Source: JAQBQB01 sp963757185
Lineage (GTDB): Bacteria > Gemmatimonadota > Gemmatimonadetes > Gemmatimonadales > Gemmatimonadaceae
DNA length: 64,000 bases
NCBI GenBank assembly: GCA_963757185.1
Contig: CAVWQI010000002.1
Span: 806,001 to 870,000 of the forward strand
Reading direction: 5' to 3'
The position numbers were made by a program, and so were the translations under genes. Of this stretch, positions 8,260 through 17,229 are shown piece by piece. The notes under the pieces are model-generated. The model was not told where the DNA came from. It did not search any database and saw only the letters and a program-made list of their open reading frames with translations. How positions within the stretch are numbered: position 1 is the first letter of the stretch; every line of letters begins with the position of its first letter.

Positions 8260-10671
8260 ATGCTCCTCGACTCCCTCCGCACCGCCGCCCGCGGTCTCCG
8301 CCGCCAGCCCGCCTTCGTCACCGTCGTCGTCCTGTCGCTCGCGCTGGGCATCGCGCTCAACACCACGATGTACGGCATGCTCGACGCGCTCCTCCGTCCG
8401 CGCATCGACGTCCGCGATCCCGGGCAGCTCTACTGGATCCGATTCTACGGCGACTACAAGTGGCGTGTGGACGCCCCGACGCGCGACGCGGTGTTGTCGG
8501 CGGGCACCAACACGTACGAGTCGGTGACGCGCGCGGAGCTCGCGATCTTCGCGCAACAGATCCAGCACGACGGACACTTCTCCGAGGGCGTCGTGCAGGG
8601 CGTCGCATGGAACTACTTCGACGTGCTGGGCGCGCGGCCGCTCGCGGGGCGCACGTTCATCGCATCCGACGAAACGCCCGACGGCTCGGCGATCGTCATC
8701 GACGAAACCGTCGCCGCGCAGCTCTTTCCCGACGGCGGGTCGGCGGTGGGCGCCACCGTGACGATCAACCACGAGCCGCGGATTGTCGTGGGCGTCGTGT
8801 CCGATTTCACGAGGCTTCCCGGAGAAATCGCGGTCGCCTGGCAGGTCGCGCCCCGCAAGCTGCGCGGAGGCTTGTTCCAGCGACTCATCCGGCTTCGCCC
8901 CGGAGCGACTCGCGCCGACGCCGAGCGCGAGTTGGCGACGGTCTCGGCACGGATCGCGATCGCCGCCGGGGAGAGACCGAAGGATGACGTACTGCGTTTT
9001 CACCAGGCCGCGAATCCGGAGTTCCAGCTTCGTCCGATGCACGACGGACTCATCGCCGCGGTCGCGGCGATCCTGCTCGTCGCCTGTGCCAACCTGGCGA
9101 ACATTCAGCTCGCGCGCGGCATCGGACGTCGCCGCGAGCTCGCGCTTCGGTCGGCGCTGGGAGCGTCGCGTATCCGGATCGTCACTCACCTGATGGGCGA
9201 GAGCATCATTCTTGGCGTGGCCGGCCTCGCGCTCGGCCTCGTACTCACGTATTGGGGCGCCCGGTCGCTCCACGCGTCGATTCCGCCGAGCGTCGGCAAG
9301 TACATCGTCGAGCCGCAGATGAGTTGGCGCGTGTTGGTGTTCGCGGTCGTCGCGCTGCTGTTCTGTCTCTTTGCCGTCGGCCTCGCGCCGGCGATCAGCA
9401 TTTCGAGAACGGACCCGAACGAGCTGCTCAAGTCGGGGGCGGGGACCGGCGCCACGAAGCGCAATCGCCGCCGATACGCCGTGCTCGTCGGCGTCGAGAT
9501 CGCGTTGTCGCTCGCGCTGTGCTGCATCGCGACCGCGTCCGTGCATACGTGGATGTTCTACGCGGGCCGCAGTTCAGTTGGGTATGACCCGCGCGCGCTT
9601 TCGACCGGAGTGATCACGCCGACGCTGGCCCCGGGCGCGGTCGTCAGGTACTCCGACCTGCTGCAATCGATGTCGACCCGCATCGCGGGCATTCCCGGCG
9701 TAACTAGCGCGGGCACGAGCATGGGCTGGCGCGTGCCTGACGGCAACGCGGTGACCATCGCCGACGCGGGCGGAGTTCGCGAGTATCCGGCGCCCATCTT
9801 CGCCCCGACTGCCGTGTCACCGTCGTACGTGCGTACGATGGGCTGGCCGATCGTTCAGGGGCGCGATTTTGAAGACGGTGAGCGCGATCATGCCGCGTTG
9901 ATCATCGATCAGGCGACGGCTCGAAAGCTCTGGCCCAACAACAATCCGATCGGTGCGTCGCTGAAGCTCGGCTATAAAAAGTCGAACCTGCCGTACATAA
10001 CCGTCGTCGGCGTCATCGGGGATCAGAAGGGCTTCGAGATGCCTGATGAGCAATCGCAGACGGGCGCTCGGCTCGGTCGCGTCTTCTACTTGCCTGGACC
10101 AAGTGATACGGCCGTGGTGGGCAGGTCGCGCACCATGTTGACCTTCAGAGCGCGCGCGGCAAATCACCCTGAGCGACTCCCGACCGTCCTCCGCCAGCAG
10201 ATCTCCTCGTTCCCGGACGCGAGCGCTTCACAGGTGATGACGATGGTGGATTTTCTCGGCATCACCACCGGGCTGCAAGGTGCCCGCTTCCTGTCCGAGC
10301 TGTTCGTCGCGTTCGCGCTATTGGCGATCTCGCTGGCCGCGTTCGGCGTATACGGCGTCGTCGCGCACGCGGTCGCCGAGCGCCGGCGCGAGCTGGGCGT
10401 CCGTGTCGCGCTCGGGGCGAGCACACGCGACATCCTACACGCGGTGTTGCGCGAGTCGGTCGTCGTCGCGCTGGCGGGAGCCGCGGGTGGACTGTTCCTG
10501 ACCAAGCGCGGTGTAATGCTCGTATCGGAGATCGCGATGCTCGACGTCTACAACGCGCCGCTGTTCGCGGCCGTCGCCGTCGCGGTGCTCGGCGTCGCGA
10601 CGGCGACGGCGTTCATTCCCGCCATGCGGGCGACGCGGATCGATCCAACGGAGTCGCTTCGCGCGGAATGA
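8260..10671 (+). CDS. solitary ADOP-type FtsX/MacB-like permease
   Basis: 803 residues from ATG 8260 (MLLDSLRTAARGLRRQPAF). The amphipathic RGLRRQPAF lead-in directly precedes the first membrane helix, so the upstream in-frame codons from 8065 are unlikely to be translated. The domain order is helix 1, a large periplasmic MacB-like domain, three helices (residues about 270-410), helix and second periplasmic domain, and three C-terminal helices ending in the family tail FIPAMRATRIDPTESLRAE. Unlike the copies at 47847 and 51306 it lacks the about 80-residue N-terminal ADOP helical domain and has no PadR partner. The ATPase partner is absent, as usual for this family. Role: envelope export or mechanotransmission, substrate unknown. 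Confidence 0.88.
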   Translation: MLLDSLRTAARGLRRQPAFVTVVVLSLALGIALNTTMYGMLDALLRPRIDVRDPGQLYWIRFYGDYKWRVDAPTRDAVLSAGTNTYESVTRAELAIFAQQIQHDGHFSEGVVQGVAWNYFDVLGARPLAGRTFIASDETPDGSAIVIDETVAAQLFPDGGSAVGATVTINHEPRIVVGVVSDFTRLPGEIAVAWQVAPRKLRGGLFQRLIRLRPGATRADAERELATVSARIAIAAGERPKDDVLRFHQAANPEFQLRPMHDGLIAAVAAILLVACANLANIQLARGIGRRRELALRSALGASRIRIVTHLMGESIILGVAGLALGLVLTYWGARSLHASIPPSVGKYIVEPQMSWRVLVFAVVALLFCLFAVGLAPAISISRTDPNELLKSGAGTGATKRNRRRYAVLVGVEIALSLALCCIATASVHTWMFYAGRSSVGYDPRALSTGVITPTLAPGAVVRYSDLLQSMSTRIAGIPGVTSAGTSMGWRVPDGNAVTIADAGGVREYPAPIFAPTAVSPSYVRTMGWPIVQGRDFEDGERDHAALIIDQATARKLWPNNNPIGASLKLGYKKSNLPYITVVGVIGDQKGFEMPDEQSQTGARLGRVFYLPGPSDTAVVGRSRTMLTFRARAANHPERLPTVLRQQISSFPDASASQVMTMVDFLGITTGLQGARFLSELFVAFALLAISLAAFGVYGVVAHAVAERRRELGVRVALGASTRDILHAVLRESVVVALAGAAGGLFLTKRGVMLVSEIAMLDVYNAPLFAAVAVAVLGVATATAFIPAMRATRIDPTESLRAE

Positions 10672-10683
10672 TCCGCGCGGTAG

Positions 10684-11949
10684 TTACTTGCTCAGCGTCG
10701 CCCCCGTCAGCAGCGCGACGGCCGCCAGCGTCGTCTGCGCCGCGTTGAGTCCGAGCCGGAAATCCTTGTCATTGTACGTCGAGAACAGATCCGTCGGCTG
10801 ATGCCACTGCGGGTCCCACCCCGCGCCGATCTGCTCGCCGCGCTCGTTTTCGCGTAGCGAGATCGACGGAACGAGATCCTGGAACGGTCCTGAATCCGTG
10901 TTCGTCATGTGCTGCCCGACGCGTGCGGGGTAGTCCGTCGCGTACTTCTCGTTCGCCGTCTGGAAGAACCAGGCGAGCTTCTGCGCGCCGTCGGCCTGCT
11001 TCGACGTCGCCTGGAATTCGATGTTGACGTCCGCCTCGGGGCGTTGCTCGGGGCTCATCGTTCCATCCGGGCGCGGCATGCCGTGATCGAACATCATCAT
11101 GTCGTGCTGGATCATGCCGAGCCATTTCGGCTCCGGGTACTTGCCGGAGCCCGGCGGACCTTCCTTGCCCTGGAGTGAATCGCGCTGCGCGATGTAGGCG
11201 CGCGCTCCGTTCGTCCCCGTCTCCTCGTTGTTCCAGAGAACGAAACGAATGGAGCGATCGGTCTTCACGTCCGGGCTGCTGAAGACGCGGGCGAGCTCCA
11301 TGACCAGCGCCGTGCCGGAGCCGTCGTCGTTCGCGGCCTCGTTCCAGCCGTGGCCGTCCATGTGGCCGCCCACGATGTACATCTCTCCTGGGTGCGTCGA
11401 GCCAACCTTCGTGCAGAACACTTCTTCGCGCGGGCCATCGGTCGCCGGCTCCGCGTCGAGCGCGCGAATCCGCGGGTCGGGCTGCCGCAGCGAATCCGTG
11501 TTGACGCCGGTCTGTGTGCGGTTTCCACGAATACGTCCGCCGCCCTGGGCCGCGTTCCCGCGGCCGCGTCCGCGGCCCGCCGCGCTGTCGCCTCCGGCGC
11601 CTCGTCCGCGCGGGGGTGGCGTCGTGTACGTGTACTTGATGCGCTCGGTCGGCGTGCACCCGTAACTCTTGAGCTGCGCCTCGATCCAATCCACCGCCTT
11701 GCGATTGCGTTCTGTGCCCTGGCGCCGGTCGCCGAACTGGGTGAGACCCTTGATCGTCGCCTTGTACTTCTCGAGGTCGAGCCGGGCCACCATGAGTCGA
11801 ACCGGATCGTTCAAGGTGTCAGGAGGCGGTGTCTGGTTGCCGCCGCGCTGCGCGTGAACCGGCGCGGCGGCGAGGGCGAACGCGCTGGATATGATCGCGA
11901 CGGATATCGTCGCGGCACGATGCGTCTGGATGCGAGCGAGGGTGCTCAT
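10684..11949 (-). CDS. secreted M28-family zinc aminopeptidase
   Basis: 421 residues with a signal peptide (core SVAIISSAFALAAAPVHAQ, cut about residue 34). The metal-binding plan of M28 peptidases is present: GGHMDGHG (His196, Asp198), NDDGSGT (Asp208/209), WNNEETG (catalytic and metal Glu242/243), and later Asp and His positions in MTNTDSG and the C-terminal region. An Arg/Gly-rich loop (about 113-146) is inserted before the catalytic domain. It probably removes N-terminal amino acids from peptides in the periplasm or outside the cell. Its 3' end lies 12 bases from the stop of the ADOP permease on the other strand. Confidence 0.9.
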   Translation of the reverse strand: MSTLARIQTHRAATISVAIISSAFALAAAPVHAQRGGNQTPPPDTLNDPVRLMVARLDLEKYKATIKGLTQFGDRRQGTERNRKAVDWIEAQLKSYGCTPTERIKYTYTTPPPRGRGAGGDSAAGRGRGRGNAAQGGGRIRGNRTQTGVNTDSLRQPDPRIRALDAEPATDGPREEVFCTKVGSTHPGEMYIVGGHMDGHGWNEAANDDGSGTALVMELARVFSSPDVKTDRSIRFVLWNNEETGTNGARAYIAQRDSLQGKEGPPGSGKYPEPKWLGMIQHDMMMFDHGMPRPDGTMSPEQRPEADVNIEFQATSKQADGAQKLAWFFQTANEKYATDYPARVGQHMTNTDSGPFQDLVPSISLRENERGEQIGAGWDPQWHQPTDLFSTYNDKDFRLGLNAAQTTLAAVALLTGATLSK

Positions 11950-12007
11950 GATCTCGGTGGATTGGACGCCGGATCATGAACACCCTCCCCGCGGCCTGCA
12001 AGTGCCG

Positions 12008-12601
12008 CTAGCGACGGCGCCCGCGCGGCGGGCTGGAGTCGCTGGCGCCACCCACCTGGAAGGAAAGGCCGAACCGCAGCTCGTTCGTGCGCGCCGGAGC
12101 CTCGTACGCCGTCGGAAGCACGAACTCCGTCATGCGCCAGCGCGCCTCGCCGAACAGGTCGATCGCGTGGGCCAAGGGGACGTTCGCCCCAAATCCGTAG
12201 CTCCAATCGTTGCGCGTCGTCGTGTTCACCACGTTCTGCACCCCCTCGATGCCGACGCCGGCGAAGACGAATGGGGTAATCGACCGCGATAACCCGTCGT
12301 TCCGTCCGATGAGGAACATCGCGTCGACGTCGGCCCCCCAAGGCCGAGAATCAGTCGACAGCGAGGCGGAATTGTTCGCGTTCTGAAGGGCGTAATTTCC
12401 GCTGGCGCGAAAGGCGAGGCCGCTGTTTCCGCCGAGCGTCAACGCGAGCCCCGCCAGCGGACTGCCTCCGGTAGACGGCAGGAAAGACACGAACGGTGTG
12501 ACCGCAAGGTTGGGTTGCTGCGCAGACGCCGCGACGACCGGGGCGGCGATGCCGGCGACGACCAGCAGCTGCGGCAGCCGGAATGCGATGGATCGATGCA
12601 C
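12008..12601 (-). CDS. small outer-membrane beta-barrel protein
   Basis: 197 residues from a GTG at 12599-12601, chosen because GGAG sits seven bases upstream and a signal peptide begins there (RLPQLLVVAGIAAPVVAASAQ). The longer frame to 12928 is Arg/Pro-rich and not protein-like. The mature chain alternates hydrophobic and polar residues in about eight strands (LAVTPFVSFLPS, ALTLGGNSGLAFRASGNYAL, ITPFVFAGVGIEG, ELRFGLSFQVG). This fits the OmpA/OmpW-size barrel class. A Pro/Arg tail (SSPPRGRRR) follows the last strand. The function is unknown; it is a single-gene unit. Confidence 0.75.
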   Translation of the reverse strand: MHRSIAFRLPQLLVVAGIAAPVVAASAQQPNLAVTPFVSFLPSTGGSPLAGLALTLGGNSGLAFRASGNYALQNANNSASLSTDSRPWGADVDAMFLIGRNDGLSRSITPFVFAGVGIEGVQNVVNTTTRNDWSYGFGANVPLAHAIDLFGEARWRMTEFVLPTAYEAPARTNELRFGLSFQVGGASDSSPPRGRRR

Positions 12602-12934
12602 GGGCGACTCCGGAAAAGGGGTTCGGTCGCTCGGCGAGAATGCACTTAGGCGGCCAGACGGCTGTCCTAGCGCCAACCCGTTGGAGCATGACGACTTGCG
12701 CTTCTTTGACTCCGCGCCCGGCGCCCCGACCTGTCCCGTGGTTTGGACATGGTGTGTCGCCCGCGGAGGTCTGGCCGGGCCGGGCGCGGCCATCGGCCTG
12801 TCCCTCGAACCCGGCACCGAAATGGAACGGTCCGGTCGCCGATTCGCCGCCGCGCTTTCAGGGAGAGCGCGACCGCGGTAGGCTTTTTCCTCGCACTCGA
12901 ACGTCGACGGGACCGCGACCAGGAGCATACTCCA
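12602..12934. other. 333-base divergent intergenic region, no gene seen
   Basis: It lies between the outer-membrane barrel (minus) and the DinB gene (plus). Open frames crossing it are Arg/Pro/Gly-rich on both strands and have no recognisable domain. It must hold both promoters, but no convincing -35/-10 pair was found. The Shine-Dalgarno AGGAG (12921-12925) of the DinB gene is at its right edge. Confidence 0.5.
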
Positions 12935-13429
12935 ATGAGCATCGGAACATCAATGCTGGCCGAATTCGACCGCGAGATGGCGACCACGCGGCGCGTGCTG
13001 GAGCGCGTGCCAACGGACAAGGGTACGTGGAAGCCTCACGAAAAGTCCTTCGCGCTCGGCCACCTCGCGCAGCTCGTCGCGGGGATGCCCGGTTGGATCA
13101 CGATGACGATTCGTAACCCCAGCCTGGATCTGAAGGGCGGCAGCGGGTACTCCTTCCAACCGACGGAAAGTCTCGTGGCGCAATTCGACAAGAACGTCGC
13201 CGAAGCGCGCGCCGAGCTGGGCAAGGTCGGCGACTCGGCCTTCGACGAACCGTGGTCCCTGAAGATGGGCGAACGCGTCCTCTCGACGGAGCCGCGAGGG
13301 GTCGTGGTCAGAACGCACATCAACCACCTCGTCCACCACCGCGGCCAGCTCACCGTCTACCTGCGGCTGCTCGACGTGCCGGTTCCGTCGATCTACGGCC
13401 CGACAGCGGACGAGCGCACGTTCGGCTGA
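12935..13429 (+). CDS. DinB-family metal-binding protein
   Basis: 164 residues from ATG 12935, set by AGGAG ten bases upstream. The longer frame from 12743 is rejected. It is a four-helix DinB/YfiT-type fold with three candidate metal-ligand histidines: one in the second helix (FALGHLAQLV, about residue 46) and two in NHLVHHRGQL (about 130-135). An ending of the type LDVPVPSIYGPTADE is typical. Relatives include thiol (bacillithiol/mycothiol) S-transferases, but the substrate here is unknown. The start MSIGTSMLAEFDREM is the usual first helix. It is transcribed alone and faces the neighbouring minus-strand gene tail to tail. Confidence 0.88.
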   Translation: MSIGTSMLAEFDREMATTRRVLERVPTDKGTWKPHEKSFALGHLAQLVAGMPGWITMTIRNPSLDLKGGSGYSFQPTESLVAQFDKNVAEARAELGKVGDSAFDEPWSLKMGERVLSTEPRGVVVRTHINHLVHHRGQLTVYLRLLDVPVPSIYGPTADERTFG

Positions 13430-13460
13430 CGAGCCCGGGCCTCGGCCGTCGCCATGCCGG

Positions 13461-14840
13461 CTACCGATTGCGGAAGGTGTACTTGGTCCAGACGACGACC
13501 ATTCCGCACTCGATGGGCCGGCCGGGCGGAAGCAGTTCCACCGGAACCATGAGAGCGCGTGCATACACCTCGATCGCGGCGACTTCATGCGGCTGCAGAT
13601 CGGAAATGGCATTTGCCGACGTCTCGATCCCGTCCATCATTATCGTCGGCGAGCACGCGGTGCCCTTGTCGCTCATCGTCGAGAGGAGAACGCTGCCCAG
13701 GCGGCGGGACATTCGAATGCCCGGCACGTCGTTGAAGACGTTGATGAACTCGGGATAACGCGCGATCGCGGTAGAGTCGAGCGTGTACCCGGTGCCGTTC
13801 TTCCGTCGCGCATTGAATTCCTGGGACATCACCTGCACACCGGGCCTCGCCGTGACCCGCATCCCGGTCAGAACGATCGGCCGGCCGAACTGGAGCGCGA
13901 CGCGGGTCGTGTCGCGCGGGACCACGTCGACCGTCTGCGTGACGGGCGCGACCCCCACGGACAGGACCTCGACCTGCTGCGTGCCGATCGGGACGTCACG
14001 CAACACGAAGCGTCCGTCGGCGTCGGTGCGGACCTCGCGCATTCCCGGCATCGAGACCCGGGCGGCGCCGAACGGCTCGCCGTTCACGCTGGTCACCAGG
14101 CCGCTCACGATCCCGACATGGGACGCCACGGAATCCGTCGGCCCGACGAGTAGATCACGCCGCTCGATCCTCCCGCCCCGCGGCGGGAGGTCGATCTCGC
14201 CGCTGGAGACCGAATCCGTCATTCCGGCGGCATGGATCGACACGATTTCCCAGGTCGGGACGTCGCAGACGCTGTAGTTGCCCAGGTCGTCCGCGAGCCC
14301 CTCGGCCCTCCACCGCCGCCCTGTCACGTGCCCGGATTTGAGGCCCAGCTCCACCCAGGTAACCTCTACTCGGGCGTGCGCCAGCGGTCGCATCGTCGCG
14401 GCATCGCGGACGGTCCCGAAGACGAACCCGCTGTCCTTGGGCACGCGAAGACCGGCGCATTCGATCCGCCAGAGAGTACCGAACGAGGGGACGCCTAGGC
14501 GAACCTCGTCACCCTCCCCGGCCACCGTCGCCTTGCGCGACACGCCGGAAAGGCCGAGGGAGTCGAGCATGGCGTGCTGCACGGCGAAGGTGTAGTCGCC
14601 GGGGGAGACGCTGTCGAACTGAAAGCGGCCGTGAGAATCCGTGGTGGTGTTTCGCGCGCCGGCCCCGCTGCCGAGAATACTTACAAAGGCATCTCTGAGG
14701 GGCTGCCGCCGAATGCTGTCATACGCCACTCCCCGGACGGCCATCATCCTGGGAATCGACGCCGACGTGCGAGGAACCGCCTGCGCGGTTGCGCTGGTCG
14801 ATGCGGCCACGGCGGCGCACAGCACGACGAACGTCTTCAA
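13461..14840 (-). CDS. secreted protein with repeated carboxypeptidase-regulatory-like domains and a TonB-plug-like C-terminus, no barrel
   Basis: 459 residues from TTG 14838-14840, which gives a textbook signal peptide (KTFVVLCAAVAASTSATAQA). The alternative TTG at 14916-14918 lies upstream of a good promoter, so it cannot be used from that transcript. At least three regulatory-like Ig modules follow: ARNTTTDSHGRFQFDSV (about 60-80), FVFGTVRDAATMRPLAHARV (about 140-160) and VSGLVTSVNGEPFGAARV (about 245-262). The last about 130 residues look like a TonB-receptor plug (RYPEFINVFNDVPGIR, then TIMMDGIE). The chain stops there with no beta-barrel. Such barrel-less proteins recur in Gemmatimonadota; the role is unknown. 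Confidence 0.78.
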   Translation of the reverse strand: MKTFVVLCAAVAASTSATAQAVPRTSASIPRMMAVRGVAYDSIRRQPLRDAFVSILGSGAGARNTTTDSHGRFQFDSVSPGDYTFAVQHAMLDSLGLSGVSRKATVAGEGDEVRLGVPSFGTLWRIECAGLRVPKDSGFVFGTVRDAATMRPLAHARVEVTWVELGLKSGHVTGRRWRAEGLADDLGNYSVCDVPTWEIVSIHAAGMTDSVSSGEIDLPPRGGRIERRDLLVGPTDSVASHVGIVSGLVTSVNGEPFGAARVSMPGMREVRTDADGRFVLRDVPIGTQQVEVLSVGVAPVTQTVDVVPRDTTRVALQFGRPIVLTGMRVTARPGVQVMSQEFNARRKNGTGYTLDSTAIARYPEFINVFNDVPGIRMSRRLGSVLLSTMSDKGTACSPTIMMDGIETSANAISDLQPHEVAAIEVYARALMVPVELLPPGRPIECGMVVVWTKYTFRNR

Positions 14841-14876
14841 GGGGAAGAACCCCAGCACGGGTGGGTGCGGCGATAT

Positions 14877-14905
14877 TGTATACACAACAGGGCTGAGAAC
14901 CGCAA
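14877..14905 (-). promoter_or_regulatory. sigma-70-type promoter of the plug-like gene
   Basis: On the minus strand, -35 TTGCGG (14900-14905) and -10 TATACA (14877-14882) are separated by exactly 17 bases. Transcription would begin near 14870. That leaves about a 30-base leader before TTG 14840 and excludes the upstream start. Confidence 0.6.
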
Positions 14906-15046
14906 GACCGTTCCACAACGACTCGCCGTCCTAAGGACGAATCATGCCAGTTCGCTCAGCGTTCGTGGCGTTCGCGTCTGGGGTCGGGCGTGGCAGTGCG
15001 CTATAGTAAATCGTCCGCGTTACATACAGATTCGTCATCCCTCGAA

Positions 15047-15937
15047 ATGTCTTCTCCCGCCTCAATCCTCAGTCTGGTCGCGTCCCTGGAGCTTCGCCTA
15101 GGGAACGGCTTCGCCATTGAAGGAGAGGTCGCCAAAGGGGGGATGTCGCGGATCTATTCCGCCCGGCGGCCCGACACGCGCGAGCGAATCGCGATCAAGG
15201 TGATGGTGGACCGGCTCAGCGGCGCATCCGGTCCCGAGCGTCTCGAGCTCGAGGAGCGGTTCCTGCTCGAGATGCAAGTTCTCCAGAAGCTCAACCATCC
15301 GCGGATTCCGGCGGTGTTGTCCGCCGGCGACGTCAGCGGATCGCTGTACTACACGATGCCGTTCGTCGAAGGCGAATCCCTCCGTTCGCGGCTCAAGCGC
15401 AGGGACCACATCTCGGTTCGTGACGCGCTGCTGTTCACACGAGACGTCGCCGACGCGCTCGCCCACGTGCACGAGAACGGCATCATCCATCGGGACGTGA
15501 AGCCGGACAACCTCATGTTGTCGCCGACCGGCGTGTGGCTGCTCGACTTCGGCATCGCGCGCGCGCCGAGCTTCAACCAGGCCGACGCCGCGCACGAGAG
15601 ACCGAAATACATCATGGGCACGCCGGAGTACACGAGTCCCGAGCGCCTCACCGCGCGAGTGATCGAAGACGCGCGCTCCGATCTGTTTTCCCTGGGGTGC
15701 GTGCTGTACGAGATGCTGTCCGGCCGTCCGCCGTTTCCGAACGGCTTGCGCGACGCGATCAAGAAGCACGCGCCACTGCTCCCGATCGACCTCGCGCCGC
15801 TGCCGCCGAACCTCCCCGACGAGGTGATCGGTTTGCTGCGCCGTTCCATCGCGCTTCACCCGTCGGATCGTTTCGTGAACGCCACGGCGATGCTCGCCGC
15901 CGCCGACTCCGCCGCGAGGCAAGTCGGATACGACTGA
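15047..15937 (+). CDS. cytoplasmic PknB-like serine/threonine protein kinase
   Basis: 296 residues from ATG 15047 (an upstream GTG at 14990 adds only a Ser-rich stretch). All catalytic elements are present: glycine loop GEVAKGGMSRIYSA (about 26-39), AIKV lysine (Lys51), C-helix Glu in the LEERFLLEM region, HRDVKPDN (148-155), DFG (167-169), the activation-segment end GTPEYTSPE, and DLFSLGCVLYEML. The chain ends with the kinase fold, with no membrane helix or sensor domain, so it should be soluble. It is followed after 18 bases by msrB and then two more same-strand genes, the last of which encodes a second kinase. Confidence 0.93.
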   Translation: MSSPASILSLVASLELRLGNGFAIEGEVAKGGMSRIYSARRPDTRERIAIKVMVDRLSGASGPERLELEERFLLEMQVLQKLNHPRIPAVLSAGDVSGSLYYTMPFVEGESLRSRLKRRDHISVRDALLFTRDVADALAHVHENGIIHRDVKPDNLMLSPTGVWLLDFGIARAPSFNQADAAHERPKYIMGTPEYTSPERLTARVIEDARSDLFSLGCVLYEMLSGRPPFPNGLRDAIKKHAPLLPIDLAPLPPNLPDEVIGLLRRSIALHPSDRFVNATAMLAAADSAARQVGYD

Positions 15938-15955
15938 CCTCAGTCGGGAGTAGAC

Positions 15956-16504
15956 ATGACGATGGCCGAATCGAATCTCACGCGTCGCGATTTCGTCGCG
16001 GCGATCGTCGCGCTTCCGCTGCTCGGCGCCGTCCGGCGCCCCGATTCGTCGCTCGAGGAGGTCGTGATCGTCGACTTCAATGACGCCGGCGTGCGCCAGG
16101 GAACGGCGCGCGTGCCGAAAGTCATGAAGTCGGACGCGGAGTGGCGGAGTCAGCTGTCGCCGATCTCCTACGAGATCACGCGGCAGCATGGCACCGAGCG
16201 CGCGTTTACCGGACCGTACTGGAACCTGCACGACCACGGCATGTTCCGGTGCGTGTGCTGCGGAACCGCGCTGTTCGCGTCGGCCGTGAAATTCGATTCG
16301 GGCACGGGCTGGCCGAGCTTCTGGCAGCCGATCGCCGAGGAGAACGTTCGTCACGGCGTGCCGAGCCACGGGTATACGGAAAGCGAAGTGACGTGCCGGC
16401 GTTGCGACGCACACCTCGGTGATCTCTTCGACGACGGCCCGAAACCGACGGGGCTCCGTTATTGCATTGACTCCGTCGCGCTGCGCTTCGTGAAATTCGC
16501 CTGA
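15956..16504 (+). CDS. msrB: Tat-exported peptide-methionine (R)-S-oxide reductase
   Basis: 182 residues. It repairs oxidised methionine (R-sulfoxide) in proteins. The MsrB fold is clear: WNLHDHG, zinc CxxC pairs C99/C102 and C147/C150 (CRRCDAHLGD), substrate loop GTGWPSFW, and catalytic Cys170 in RYCIDS. The cysteine often found in that loop is a Thr here, so this is a one-Cys type needing an external reductant. The N-terminus (NLTRRDFVAAIVALPLLGAV) is a twin-arginine signal, which places the enzyme outside the cytoplasmic membrane. ATG 15956 lies 18 bases after the kinase stop, so the two genes are probably co-transcribed. Confidence 0.93.
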   Translation: MTMAESNLTRRDFVAAIVALPLLGAVRRPDSSLEEVVIVDFNDAGVRQGTARVPKVMKSDAEWRSQLSPISYEITRQHGTERAFTGPYWNLHDHGMFRCVCCGTALFASAVKFDSGTGWPSFWQPIAEENVRHGVPSHGYTESEVTCRRCDAHLGDLFDDGPKPTGLRYCIDSVALRFVKFA

Positions 16505-16548
16505 GCTCTTCTCCGGGGCTCGACGCCGCGCGGCTTCCGAGTTCCGCG

Positions 16549-17148
16549 ATGAACCTACTTCGACGATTGCGACAGACGCTTGGAGGCGCCCCGGCCACGG
16601 CAGGCGGCGGCGAGACGTGTCGCATTCGCGGCTTTACGGTATTCGTCGACAACACACGGCCGGACATCGAAACGCGGGCCGTCCTCGAACGGCTCGACGA
16701 GTCGCTCGCGCTGATCGAACAGGCGCAGCCGTGGCGGCTGGCGCACATGCGGCGGGACGTGTCGCGTTTTCTCGTGATCCGGTATCCCTGCCGCGGCGCC
16801 TTTTTTCCGCACACGCGCGAGTGCATGACCGAGTTGACGTTCCTGGCGCGGCGCGACATCTCGCCGGCGCCGGTCGCGGCGTCGATTCTCCACGAGGGCG
16901 TCCACGCCCGCGTCCACGGGATGGGCGTCCGGCCCGAATCGAAGGATCCGGCCCGCGAGGAGCGCATCTGTCGGCGCGCCGAGCTGGAGTTCGGGCTTTC
17001 GCTGGCCTCGGACCTCGGCGCCCCTGTGATCGAGCGGGCGCGGCTCAGTCTCGACCTCGCGGATGAAGAGGTGGCGCCGTCGATCGATTGGAGAATTGCA
17101 ATGAAGCGGCAGGCGGCGGTCGACCGCGAGGCCACGCCAGAGCGGTAA
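16549..17148 (+). CDS. uncharacterised protein with HExxH zinc-protease-like motif
   Basis: 199 residues; I do not recognise a named family. ILHEGVHARVHG contains HEGVH at 115-119, in a helix after a strand-rich segment (LTFLARRDIS), as in zincin peptidases. Glu145 in CRRAELEFG, about 26 residues later, could be the third metal ligand. The first half has a helix-rich section with a PCRGAFFPHTRECMTELTF strand pair, where His88 and Cys92 are notable. No signal peptide or membrane helix is present, so it should be cytoplasmic. It sits between msrB and the second kinase, same strand, with gaps of 44 and 81 bases. Confidence 0.65.
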   Translation: MNLLRRLRQTLGGAPATAGGGETCRIRGFTVFVDNTRPDIETRAVLERLDESLALIEQAQPWRLAHMRRDVSRFLVIRYPCRGAFFPHTRECMTELTFLARRDISPAPVAASILHEGVHARVHGMGVRPESKDPAREERICRRAELEFGLSLASDLGAPVIERARLSLDLADEEVAPSIDWRIAMKRQAAVDREATPER

Positions 17149-17229
17149 ACTCGAGTCCTCAGCGGCCGCGTTCGCTGGACAACAGGATGAGCCCGACGCA
17201 AGCTTCTGGGTCAACCTTGACCCTCGCTC

